In this document: positions 54,924 to 64,000 of the stretch, in pieces
How the letters are laid out: each line of letters begins with the position of its first letter
Position numbering within the stretch: position 1 is the first letter of the stretch
Assembly (NCBI RefSeq): GCF_011745365.1
Contig: NW_024468913.1
Location: forward strand, 1,922,001 to 1,986,000
Direction of reading: 5' to 3'
DNA length: 64,000 bases
Source: Cryphonectria parasitica EP155
Lineage: Eukaryota; Ascomycota; Sordariomycetes; Diaporthales; Cryphonectriaceae
The notes under the pieces: model-generated
Database searches by the model: none
Told to the model about the DNA's origin: nothing
Seen by the model: the letters and a program-made list of their open reading frames with translations, nothing else
Translations under genes and position numbers: made by a program

Positions 54924-56007
54924 GGAAGGGAGATGCTGAATATTCTACCGTTTATCAATTTGCAGGCCTGGGGCATGTCCGAGCCTAGCTTTGGTAGAAC
55001 TACTGCCGCCGCTGCCCAACATCAGGCCTAAGACTTTGAGAGTGAAATAGATCTCGATGAGCATGAGAGCGAGAACCTTTACTTTTTGGGGCTGCCGCTA
55101 GGCAGAAGAGAAGTTGTCGTCGACCTGGGAGGGTACAGGCCGCGAGAGGAGGGACTTGTGCCGACCGAGGAACAGCAAGAGTAGGTGATGGACACACTCA
55201 GGGATCTCCGAGATTAAGCCCACTGAGGAGGGGAGGGGCCACTGCCGCGATGTTTGCGGGGCAATCAGGGAGTGCCTCACCATAAAACACTGCGTAGAGT
55301 ATCATCTACTTATCTCGCCATAGACTTTTCTATAATAAGGGAGGAGAGAAAGGGTGCCGGGGGGGGGGGGGTGGGCATAGATGGAAAACAAAGTCCGCGT
55401 CAGAGAACGACAGAAAATGGACAAGATTCCTTTCATGAGATGTCCTTCACAATGGCGTGTTACAAACCCCAGTCCTTCACAATGGCGTGTTACAAACCCC
55501 AGTCCAGGATCAATCTCTTTCTCCTGCTGCCAGCTACGCAGCCGTCGAATTTGCTTACGTGCATCTGATCAGAGCATCCCCAGAGCGAGTCGTGGGCTAT
55601 TGACCGGTGATAGGCGTGATGGACAATGCTAGAATTTTGTATGGATTCATTCATGCATAAAATATTTTTTTATTTTGTTTTCTTCATGTTTAGTTTCTTT
55701 TTCGTAGCAAGCAATACATGGTTCAGTCAGTGTGCCTGTCAGTGATAGAAGACTTAGAGGTTTCCTCTCGTGCTTCGAAAGCATAACGACCATGCTGCGT
55801 GGATGGCGATGAGAACCAAGCTGATTGACGGTGTCGTCTCAGGTCTCTGGATCTCATCATTATTGATTCATTGATCTTTCAAGGCGCAACGTCTATCACG
55901 CTGCTACGCCAGCTGTCCTGTTATATTTCGGGAAGCAAATGAAGGAGAGCCCTTCTCCTTGGCTCTCGACCTACAATGTATCAGCCAGGCCAGGCCAGGC
56001 CGGCCGG
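54924..56007. other. Convergent intergenic region ZZ/EF-hand to SAM37
   Basis: About 1.1 kb without a supported gene. Contains a 13-base G run (55359-55371), an exact 30-bp tandem duplication (55443-55502) and an AT-rich stretch near 55655-55700. Confidence 0.6.
55443..55502. repeat. Exact 30-bp tandem duplication
   Basis: 55443-55472 and 55473-55502 are identical (unit starts TCCTTCACAATGGCGTGTTA). Non-coding, probably a recent slippage or unequal exchange event. Confidence 0.95.
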
Positions 56008-57405
56008 CTATATCCCAAAGAACGCTCCAGCAGCGCCCAGATTCCTCCTCTGCATCTCCCAGCGGTAGAGCACTGACCCGAAAGGCGACAGGTGTCGGTA
56101 CAGTAGAACGCTCCCCATGAGGCCCAGCACGGCCGCTGAGCTCCCCAGTGCTGACAGGACAGCGGGGCCGCCGTTGCTTGGTTGCCGATTCGAGACAACT
56201 TGATGCACTTGGCCCTGCTGGTGCGCGGGGGACAACTCTCCAAGCAGCCAGTCCTCGGGCACGGCGGCCTCAACAACGCCTCTGGCAAAGCGGAGGACCC
56301 TCCACGGACTACCTGCCGGAGCCTCGGTCCGCCAGGGTAGAGACGCCACGTCGCCGCCAAACAACTCGTCGCGCACGCTGTCCACGAAGACGCAGAGACC
56401 ATCGTACCGCCTGCGCATCAAATCCCGCAGCCAGGGCCGCGGGACCTCGGGTACGAGCATTAGAGCCAGGTACCCAAACGCTAAGCAGTCCAGCGCGGCC
56501 AGGCGATCGCCGTCGAAGAAGAGGAACCCTCCAGCGCCGGGATGGCGCGGCTGCTGTTGTGCTCTCGTTCTCCCCAGTCCATCCGCCAACACACCGAGGC
56601 ACTCCCGCGCCACGGCCTCGAGTCTAAAGAGGGCGGTTTGTTCTGGAGCCAGAGCGGCCCTGACGCTCTTGTTCCGCGGGCGTAGGCGCTCGGGGACCTT
56701 CAGAAAGCCACGGTGCTCATGCTCACCAGCATGGTCACCAACGTCATCAATGTTCAAGTCGGACAGCCCGAGGTGTGCGGCGGCAGCACACATGCGCCTG
56801 CGGACGGCAGGGGGCTCCGTCCAGGTTAGAGGAAAGGGAAGAATGCCGCTATAGGCGGGGCGGGTGGTGGCAGCCCAGGTCTCGCTCGAAACGTACAGCG
56901 AGAGCGCGAGCAGGGGTGCCGCCGTGCTCGAGAGAAAAGCAGTGTAGGCTGTAGCGTCTGCGACCTGCAGCTGGGTCAGGCCCGCAGCGAGGTCGAGGTC
57001 CCAGGCCGGGTTTGTGGTGCTCAGGTAGCTTGTGACGGCTGTGAAGCCACTGACCCAGGTTCCTGAGGCGGTCTCATGGAGGGCAGGGAGGGCTCCTATT
57101 GTGTTTTAGTGAGAAGAAAGCTTTACAGAAACTAGAGGTAGAGGTTGGAAATATGTTGGGGGGGGGGGGGGGAGAAGATACAGAAGAGGACGGAGTTAGA
57201 CGGCTGTGTTCCATGTGTATGTAGGTGTATGTGTGCATCTTGCTTTATTTAACCTACGGGTAGGGACAGCAGAGGGACTGCTCGTGACAAGCTCCCATGC
57301 AGAGGCCGGCACGGCATATGCAAAGTACGTGATGGCCGCCAGACACTCGGCGTCGACGGAGGCCAGGCCAAACGCTGGGCCCCAGACGTGGAGCTGGAGG
57401 ACCAT
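56008..57405 (-). CDS. SAM37: Mitochondrial outer membrane SAM complex subunit Sam37/Tom37 (metaxin family)
   Basis: Two exons, 57405-57258 and 57095-56008, give 411 residues. The start MVLQLHVWGPAFGLASVDAECLAAI is the conserved Sam37 N-terminus. The splice restores VPTRALPALHETASGTWVSGFTAV, the thioredoxin/GST-like fold start seen in metaxins. The central block GGFLFFDGDRLAALDCLAFGYLALMLVPEVPRPWL matches the GST C-terminal-like domain. A hydrophobic segment (AVLSALGSSAAVLGLMGSVL) lies near the C-terminus. Sam37 helps insert beta-barrel proteins into the outer mitochondrial membrane together with Sam50 and Sam35. The 162-bp intron is longer than most here and contains a 15-base G run (57158-57172, C run in the transcript). 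Gene intact. Confidence 0.88.
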
Positions 57406-59313
57406 GGTCTTCCCTCGGGTTGACTGGGATTACGGGCTAGAGCGGGGGCCTCGGCGAACGGAGGGACCGACGAGTACGGTATACGAGGGTAAGGGGAGGA
57501 GGAGGTGGTCACCAGTATCAGACCAGTAGTATGGTGTGCAGCTTCCCCCGCACAGACTCTGATCGTACGACAGGTCGGGTTTCCCCAGATTGGCAATATA
57601 CAAGACGTCGGTTGTTTCGGTGTCTCGGTCCAGGGTGTTTGTTGCCCAGGGCAGGCTGAGCTTGGGGGGTTCGTGATCCAGCAATCACGAGGGGGTTTTG
57701 GCGCAAAGACCCCTTCGTCCAAGCACACAGCGTGGGATGTAGCTCCCCCTGCCGTCTGACCCCCAAACTGGCAAGCAGTTCGTCGACGCGATAAACGACA
57801 CGGGCGCGCGCCTCTGCCGAAATGAGAAGAGCAGTAGACAGCAGCAACAGCAGCAGCAACAGCACCCCCACACAATCCGCTCCGGGGCTGGCGAAAACGC
57901 GGTGCGGGATGGACAGAGGAGGGCGAGCCGCAATTGGGACTTTGCTCTGCCCTGCCCTGGGTCAATACAGGCCAGGGACCGGGAAAACACGGTTAGCCGC
58001 GTGGTTCGTGTAGGGTCGTCTGGTCGAGAGTGTACCCACGGGGCCAGAAAACAGGCCTGGCCGGGCTCGGCTGGCTGAGATGAGATTGTAATGCGCTGGT
58101 GTGCGATCGCGGCGGTTGGGGCCCCCTGACGTTTGACAGGTGGAAGTTGCCGTGCAGCCGATAACTAAGAGAAGCTTTGTTTACGCAAACCTTTGCCTCC
58201 CCCTTTTGTGCAGGCTCCAGATCGACGCGGGGCCCTGTTGTGGTTGGGCGTGGGTTGGTGGATGGTAGTCAAAAGTCAAAGTCGAGCTAGGTCAGAGAAT
58301 TGTACTATAGCACAAGATACACGCCTGCCGCATACGTTGCGCTGTTGCAGGAAGGCAGGAAGGAGGCAGGCACTGGGCAGGTTTGGTAAGATGAGGTTGA
58401 ATCTTCTTTCCTGGCGCACGGGAGCAAAAATTCAGGGTCCACCCCAGAAAAAAAGAGCTATTCTAAGAATGGCAATGACGCTACAGATCTTCTAGGCTAA
58501 GGGTTCCTTTCTTTTTTCTTTTTCTTTTACTTGGCTGGGGGAAAGAAAAAAAAAAGGGGGGGGTGGGGGGTGGTTGGTTTCTTACTCAACTCTCCTATTC
58601 CACAATTCTATTCCATAGATACTTTGATTCGATACTTACTGCGGTACATTACACAGTTGTATCATTACTATGCACATGTACGGTAAGGAAAATGCCAGCG
58701 CATGATCATTATGACTTCAGCTAATCTCCCCCTCCCCCGCTTTCTCCCATCGCGCAAAGAACTGCCCGGGTTTGCCCGTGTCGGGTAACGATAATCATCA
58801 ATGAAACGAGACCGCTCCCTAATTGGTAAAGGGCGTTTCAAGAGCGCCATGGGCCATGTCGTGGCAGCGTGGCAATACACTTTTTCTTTGTGTGTGCTTG
58901 CGCAAGCACGTGGCAGGATAGCCTTAGTTGGTCATGGTGTGTGTGTCAAGTCAAGTGATGGTGTTGTAGTGCCAACCTGTGAACGGACTACTATACTCGG
59001 CCATGTTGTATTGCAACTGCTACCATTGTCCAATGTACTTTTCCACAGTCACAAACTCCCTGCCCTCCCTCCAAGAGAGGAGGTATGCCCTGGCATCCGC
59101 ATGGATTGCCAAACCAGGGCAGCCCGAAATTTGATGTAACATTTTTAGAGCATCTCTTGCCCCTCCCCAGGACACGTACCACCTACTATGTGGTACTACT
59201 GTACTGTAGTAGGTACATGAAGCGGGAGGTGGGATAAGCTTGTTTTCTGCCTCCCTCCTCCGGGCAATGTTTCCAGGGGTAATATTTCAATACTTGCCTT
59301 GTTTCTCTCTTTC

Positions 59314-59315
<2 letters not shown>

Positions 59316-59344
<29 letters not shown>
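59316..59344. repeat. (TTA)n microsatellite
   Basis: About nine TTA/ATT units in a row, non-coding. Confidence 0.9.
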
Positions 59345-60337
59345 CTTGTCTTCGGACATCCCACACCACACCACCCACACACCACACAGACACACGCACA
59401 CGCATGCGCACGCACAGCAAATGACGAGGCCCGTCGGCCGATTTTAGTGTGTGTCCAATTTCCTTCTGGAATGTTTCCCGCGCCACCCTAGAACATCTGA
59501 CATGCAGGGAGCTCCCCAGCCACGCCCGTACCTGATCGTCAAGAGGTGGCGAGAGAGACGCGAACATGACTGTCCATCGTGTCCTCTTCTGGTACTCTCT
59601 TTCTACTGGCCGTTTCAGGACCGTGGAGTAACATCCACGTCAATGTTTCCTCTTTTTTTTCTTTCTTTTTTTTTTCTTTTTTTCTTTCTCGCCACTGTCC
59701 CTCTTCAGACAACTCTCGGGGCTCCCGACAAGGGGAAATTGTCCACCCCCTTCTTCCCCTAACCCAAATCTCTCCACCGATTTCCGTCAGCAACCCAAAA
59801 AAAGCAAGCAACAAATCCTGAGACGACCGAGGTCGTCATGAGCATCGTCGGATCTGCGCCTCACGTTCCCCGTTGCAGTTATAGTTGATGCATAGTATCG
59901 CGCTGTTCATCTCATTTTTTCGCCCCTCTTAACGTGCCCACTTATAGAGTATATGCTCAAGCCACAGCGATACCCCGACCATACACTTGTAGCATGAGTA
60001 CATACAACACACGTACACATTTACTTCCAAGGTATGTCTGATCCACCTGTCTAGCCTTATGACGATCTATCCGAGGCTCGAGAGAAAGAGGAGGGGGGTG
60101 ATTGTGGCATGCATCCTCCCTCATCCTCACGGGATCGTCGCGTGGGTCAATGCAGTCAGCGAAACGTGTATGAAGAATAGAATGAAGAAGAAAAAAATAA
60201 GACCTAACTTGTACCAATGAGATGAGACTTACGTCCCAGGTCTCATGTTTCGCAGTCAAGATGGGCGCAAATGTGGCTCGATGAGGGATGATAATTTGCT
60301 CACACAACAACAAAGCCAGCACCATCCGTCGTCTTCT

Positions 60338-60339
<2 letters not shown>

Positions 60340-60377
<38 letters not shown>
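60340..60377. repeat. (GT)19 microsatellite
   Basis: 38 bases of uninterrupted GT repeat, followed by interrupted GT sequence to about 60389. Confidence 0.95.
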
Positions 60378-60384
<7 letters not shown>

Positions 60385-63300
60385 TGTTTGTCCTCATGAG
60401 CAAAGTAAAAACAACACCATCAGTTAGACAGACGGCCGAGGCAATCCAATAGAAAAGTGGGTATTTTACACATGCATGCTGTCTCTTGTACACTCATACT
60501 ATAGTACACACACTCTCTCTCTCTCTCTCTTACACTTGAGTATCTATTTGTGCACTTGTTGTATGTACATATGTGCAAAGTATTTTATAGAGTAGTACCC
60601 CCCCCCCCTCTCTCTCCCCCTCGTTGTCTATCAAAACCCCATGTCCTATATTCTTTCTCCACTGCCAGCCAGCCTCGTTCTCACAACGACCGTGTGCCAA
60701 AAACCGTTGAGCATGGTTCAAATCACAGACCGCCCCGTGCTCCCCGCCAGAAGTTGTACTTACCTGCGCCTACCTCGCTTGCGATTCGCGAGCTGAGGCT
60801 AGCACTATGTAATACCACGGTGGCATGTATGTCACGGACAAAATGACGCCTTTTCAAGAGCCTCGTGACCCTTCCTCCCCCCCCAGTAGTCTCATCGCTA
60901 CTTTTCTCTCCACCTTGTGCATGTCTCTTTCTCTCTCTCTTTCTATGTTTTTTCTTCTCTCTGTGTGTGTCTCTGTACCTGTATGGCGTACTCTTTCTCC
61001 CTTGTCACGCCCCCCCCCCCCTACCCTGCCTCGTCCCATCTACGTTACATGTATGGACCCCCGCCTCTGCTCCATAATATGGCAATATAGCCCTCTTTTT
61101 CTCTCTCTTTTCCTCTATATTTCCTGCTGTAAGCCTTTGGACCATTATATCCGACGGCCAAATCCGCGGCCAATTCGGTCCCTGTACCGAAGAGCCCCAT
61201 TTCGCTAAGAAGGAAAAACCCTCAATAATTTTCTCAAAAAAGACGTTTGAGACCACTCAGTCCATCGGTGAGACGGGGGTTGCGTCGTGGTTGTTTTTTT
61301 TTTGGGGGGTTTTTTTCCCCCCTGCTTTCGGTGAGGAGGAGAAGGACGAGGACGATGGACGGTCAGCGTGCCCACCCCGCTGGCAACGCCAGAATCGCCA
61401 GCCCAGCGTGCGGAAATCTCGCTTGACACTTCGCTCGCAAACATCTCTTTCCTTCCCACTCCCTTTCTTTCTTCACGTCTAAGGACGAAACTAAACCTCC
61501 CCCCCCCTTCTTCCAGGGTCCTTCGCCCACCCCCCAAAGACAGATCATTATTTTCTCATATTATCATTCCTCCCGTTGTCCCCCCACCTCATACCTGATA
61601 TCTTTTACCTTTTTGACTGGGATAGACAGAGAGGGACAAAAGAGAGGAGATAGTAAATGGATCGTGATGCATGTATTCGGTATTCGTAATAACGTTGCGC
61701 GGCACAGACCGTTGAGCCACCCCCCCCCCCAGTTCCCCTCTCCGCCTTTCCAGGGGACGTTTTGCTCTTTCTTCCTCGCATCCCGGATGATGCAGATGCA
61801 AGATGCAATATTCGCTGTACATATCGTACGGTTTTCTTCCGTAGGCCTCGGTCAGGCGATCGCTGCAGGCCCCTGGTTACACATTTCCCGTACCAGGGAG
61901 CGATGCCGTTCTGCACGCACGTACCACCCGAAATACCTGCACGTACATACACATGCAGGAAGAAGATCAAAGATACATAGATACATAGAAGAGAGGGGGG
62001 GGGGGGGAGGATCGTGTACGAAATAGAAAACATCATCATGTAACCATAGGAAATTTCTATGACAGGGGGAGGGGGGAAAAACGGAGGATCTCCGGCTGCC
62101 TCAGCCGAATCCGAGACCCTCCCCTGCTCTTCCTCTCTTTTCTCCTCCTCCTCCTCCTCCTCCTTCGCTGCAGAACAGACAAGACCCTGCAGCGAACAGT
62201 AGTGGCGGTAGTGGTAGTAGTAATAGTAGTAGCAGCAGCCATAGAGGCAGAACCACGAGTGCTCAAAACGGACGAAAAGCCGCTCGGTCGGCAGCAAGGC
62301 GAGGCAACAAGGAGCCAGCCGTAGTCCCCGGCAATACTCACCGTTAACCATGTAGTATGATACTAGTAAGATGGGCAAGGAGGTCTGCAGGCCAGCCCAG
62401 CGGCGGCGGCAGCACCAGCGGCAGGCGCAGAGCGTACAATCACGCGCGCTGCCGGCGCCTGGCGCGCACTGTTTTTGTACATGGGTTGTTCTCCCACCGC
62501 CATGTCCTCTCCTCGCCGCCAAACAGCGTCTCATTCCTTGCCGCCGAGCACCCCAGGCCGGGCCTCCTCCTCCTCCTCCTACGATGTTACCACAACAGCC
62601 TGTATGTACAACAGAAAACAGACAATACACCCACACCTACAGAGACACCGTACCCTTGGTTGTGGGCCCGAAAATTAAGCGGATTGGGTCTTCTTTTTCT
62701 CGCTGCCCAGGTGTGCTGGTCCGACGTGCTGTGGGATTTTCCGCTTCGATCTACTCTTGTGTGTGAATCTAATGCGGGCGTGCGAATTGGGTAAGATTGC
62801 GAGAAAGAAGTCACTGTGGAGAGGGGGGGATGAGGGGCGTTGAGAGGGGGACGAGTTACATGGTGACAAAAAATATTATTACAAAATCGAATTGGATGAT
62901 TTGCCGTCCAGGCAGTCGGCCTCTTGTCATGACCGTTTTGCTGTGATGGAGAAAAGAAGAGGGCCAGAGAGCCAAGCAAGCCTGCATGCAGACGGCCCAC
63001 TTGGGTAGACAGACCTACATACTGTACCCATCAGACTAATACGACAAATGACTTTCCTCTTGAGGCGGAAAAAAAAAAAAAAAAGGACGAGTCAGAAAGG
63101 AAACAAGAAAATGGGGACAAAAAGCTTGGTGTGCTGTCGAGGTGGGAGCCTCTTTTCACTTGACGCATTGCATTGGTGGTCGTGGAAACGATGTTGTGGG
63201 AAAATAATGCCATCAGATAGATGTATTGTATATGTGATTCTCGTAGATAATTCCGTCTCCTATCCCTCCAAGATACCCAAAACCCATTTGCCTCGTACTT

Positions 63301-64000
63301 TCTCGTAACTGATCTCTCATTGATGGAAGTGTATGAAAAAGAAGTGTGGGGAAAAAATGCTCGTGAGCCAGCCCAATCCGATTTGCTTTTTTTGCCTCCC
63401 TTGTTCCTGTGGGTATCATCGACGGCTATCCTCCTTCTCTGATGAATGATGACGCCGTAAATGCTAATTTGTGTTGGTAGTACATGCGAAAGAAAGAAAA
63501 AGAGGTAATGACATAAGAGAGAAAAAAGAAGAGGGGCAATAGCGAGGAGTTCTGGGTAGAGCCTAGAACCACCTGGCCATTGTTCGTGAAACCCCGCTCT
63601 CCCGGTTTGTTGTATATTAAAAAAAAAAAAAAAAAAAAAAGTGCGGTTGCGTTGTAGACGTTGCGTTTGGTGTGGTGATACAAAGAGCGATTTCGCACCA
63701 GCGGACCCGAATGACGAGCGCGATGCGGGCAAGACTCTGGATGGAAAGGTTGTGCGTACCCGTCGGAGCCGGCTCTGAGGGTAATGTAGCACTGTTGGCC
63801 CCCAAGGAGGGCTGGTTCTGGGCGTAGTAGTTGAGAAGGTGAAAAAAAGGCTGGGTTGTATTGGTCCTTTGATGCTTCGATGTGGCGCCGGCCTGCTGCA
63901 ATCCCATTTTCCCTTGTTATCTTGTTTGTCCTGGTGACGTGCAGGTCCTGTCGTGGAACCCCGGAAAGAAGAGGATTGCTCCAGAGGTCAGGTCCTGCCG

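Larger units (their letters stand above)
57406..64000. other. 6.6-kb gene-free, low-complexity region
   Basis: No ORF here has family-like sequence; the longer frames (for example minus 61605-62636 and minus 63031-63792) are homopolymer- and microsatellite-driven. Visible structure: (TTA)n near 59316-59344, T/C tracts 59650-59690, (GT)19 at 60340-60377, (CT)n at 60513-60530, C runs at 60598-60608, 61010-61021, 61499-61507 and 61720-61730, a G run at 61995-62007, a (CTC)n stretch near 62143-62165, A runs at 63069-63084 and 63619-63640, and a strongly pyrimidine-rich plus strand at 60890-61120. The first few hundred bases are the SAM37 promoter. The remainder could be long promoter/5'-UTR sequence of a gene beyond the right edge, or non-coding RNA (inference). 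Confidence 0.6.

Noticed and set aside
57518..57871. Minus-strand ORF with a leucine-rich, signal-peptide-like start
   Set aside because: The leucines come from a CAG/CAA repeat, there is no ATG at the start, and nothing after it is recognisable.
61605..62636. 343-residue minus-strand ORF in the right-end tract
   Set aside because: Poly-Gly, poly-Tyr and similar runs reflect microsatellites; no conserved block or plausible start context.
63619..63640. A22 run as a possible retrotransposon poly(A) tail
   Set aside because: No upstream reverse transcriptase remnant and no target-site duplication visible; simple homopolymers are common in this tract.
63031..63792. 253-residue minus-strand ORF containing poly-Phe
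   Set aside because: Crosses two A/T homopolymers; low-complexity artefact.

Overview
The window looks like nuclear DNA of a filamentous ascomycete (Pezizomycotina, most likely Sordariomycetes). Genes stand alone on both strands. Introns are short (about 50-180 bp) with GTNNGT donors and CTAAC/CTGAC-like branch sites. The content is typically fungal: a HET-domain protein, a NACHT STAND protein, a secreted GH28 rhamnogalacturonase, a P450, fungal Rrn9, Sam37 and a Met7-type folylpolyglutamate synthase pair. A Tc1/mariner copy carries C-to-T and G-to-A changes that look like repeat-induced point mutation (RIP). I do not assign a species.

Layout. 1-8.3 kb: a secreted TolB-like beta-propeller protein, an inactivated Tc1/mariner element with intact terminal repeats and TA duplication, and a six-exon GH28 rhamnogalacturonase. 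Two introns of the GH28 gene are built of minisatellite-like repeats. An 86-bp piece of the gene, spanning an exon/intron junction, is present again in inverted orientation downstream. 9.3-23.3 kb: a block of housekeeping genes: PIG-U/Gab1 of the GPI transamidase, Nop7/pescadillo, Rrn9 of the Pol I core machinery, a HAD-type dehalogenase-like enzyme, kinesin-5 (BimC/Cut7) and a UPF0183/PHAF1 protein. 23.8-38.2 kb: a more accessory block with a seven-exon P450 that has an atypical I-helix, a DUF726 alpha/beta-hydrolase-like membrane protein, a HET-domain protein, an eight-exon conserved protein with a nucleotidyltransferase-like signature, and a NACHT protein. 38.6-57.4 kb: an intron-containing tRNA-Leu(CAG), alkaline ceramidase, two folylpolyglutamate synthase paralogues tail to tail, mitochondrial isoleucyl-tRNA synthetase, a GT1 glycosyltransferase, a ZZ/EF-hand membrane-anchored protein and the mitochondrial outer-membrane protein Sam37. 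57.4-64 kb: about 6.6 kb without a recognisable gene, dense in microsatellites, pyrimidine tracts and homopolymers.

How the genes work together: there is no operon or obvious biosynthetic cluster. Two themes recur. One is ribosome and mitochondrial growth functions (Nop7, Rrn9, Ism1, Sam37, the Met7 paralogues). The other is a HET gene and a NACHT gene only 3.4 kb apart, both of types used in fungal self/non-self recognition. Exon boundaries were deduced by hand from reading frame, splice consensus and family conservation. All multi-exon models below close in frame from ATG to stop.

The most unusual signals are the perfect inverted duplication of the GH28 exon/intron junction, the non-canonical P450 I-helix, the convergent FPGS pair with possible dual starts, and the large low-complexity tract at the right end.
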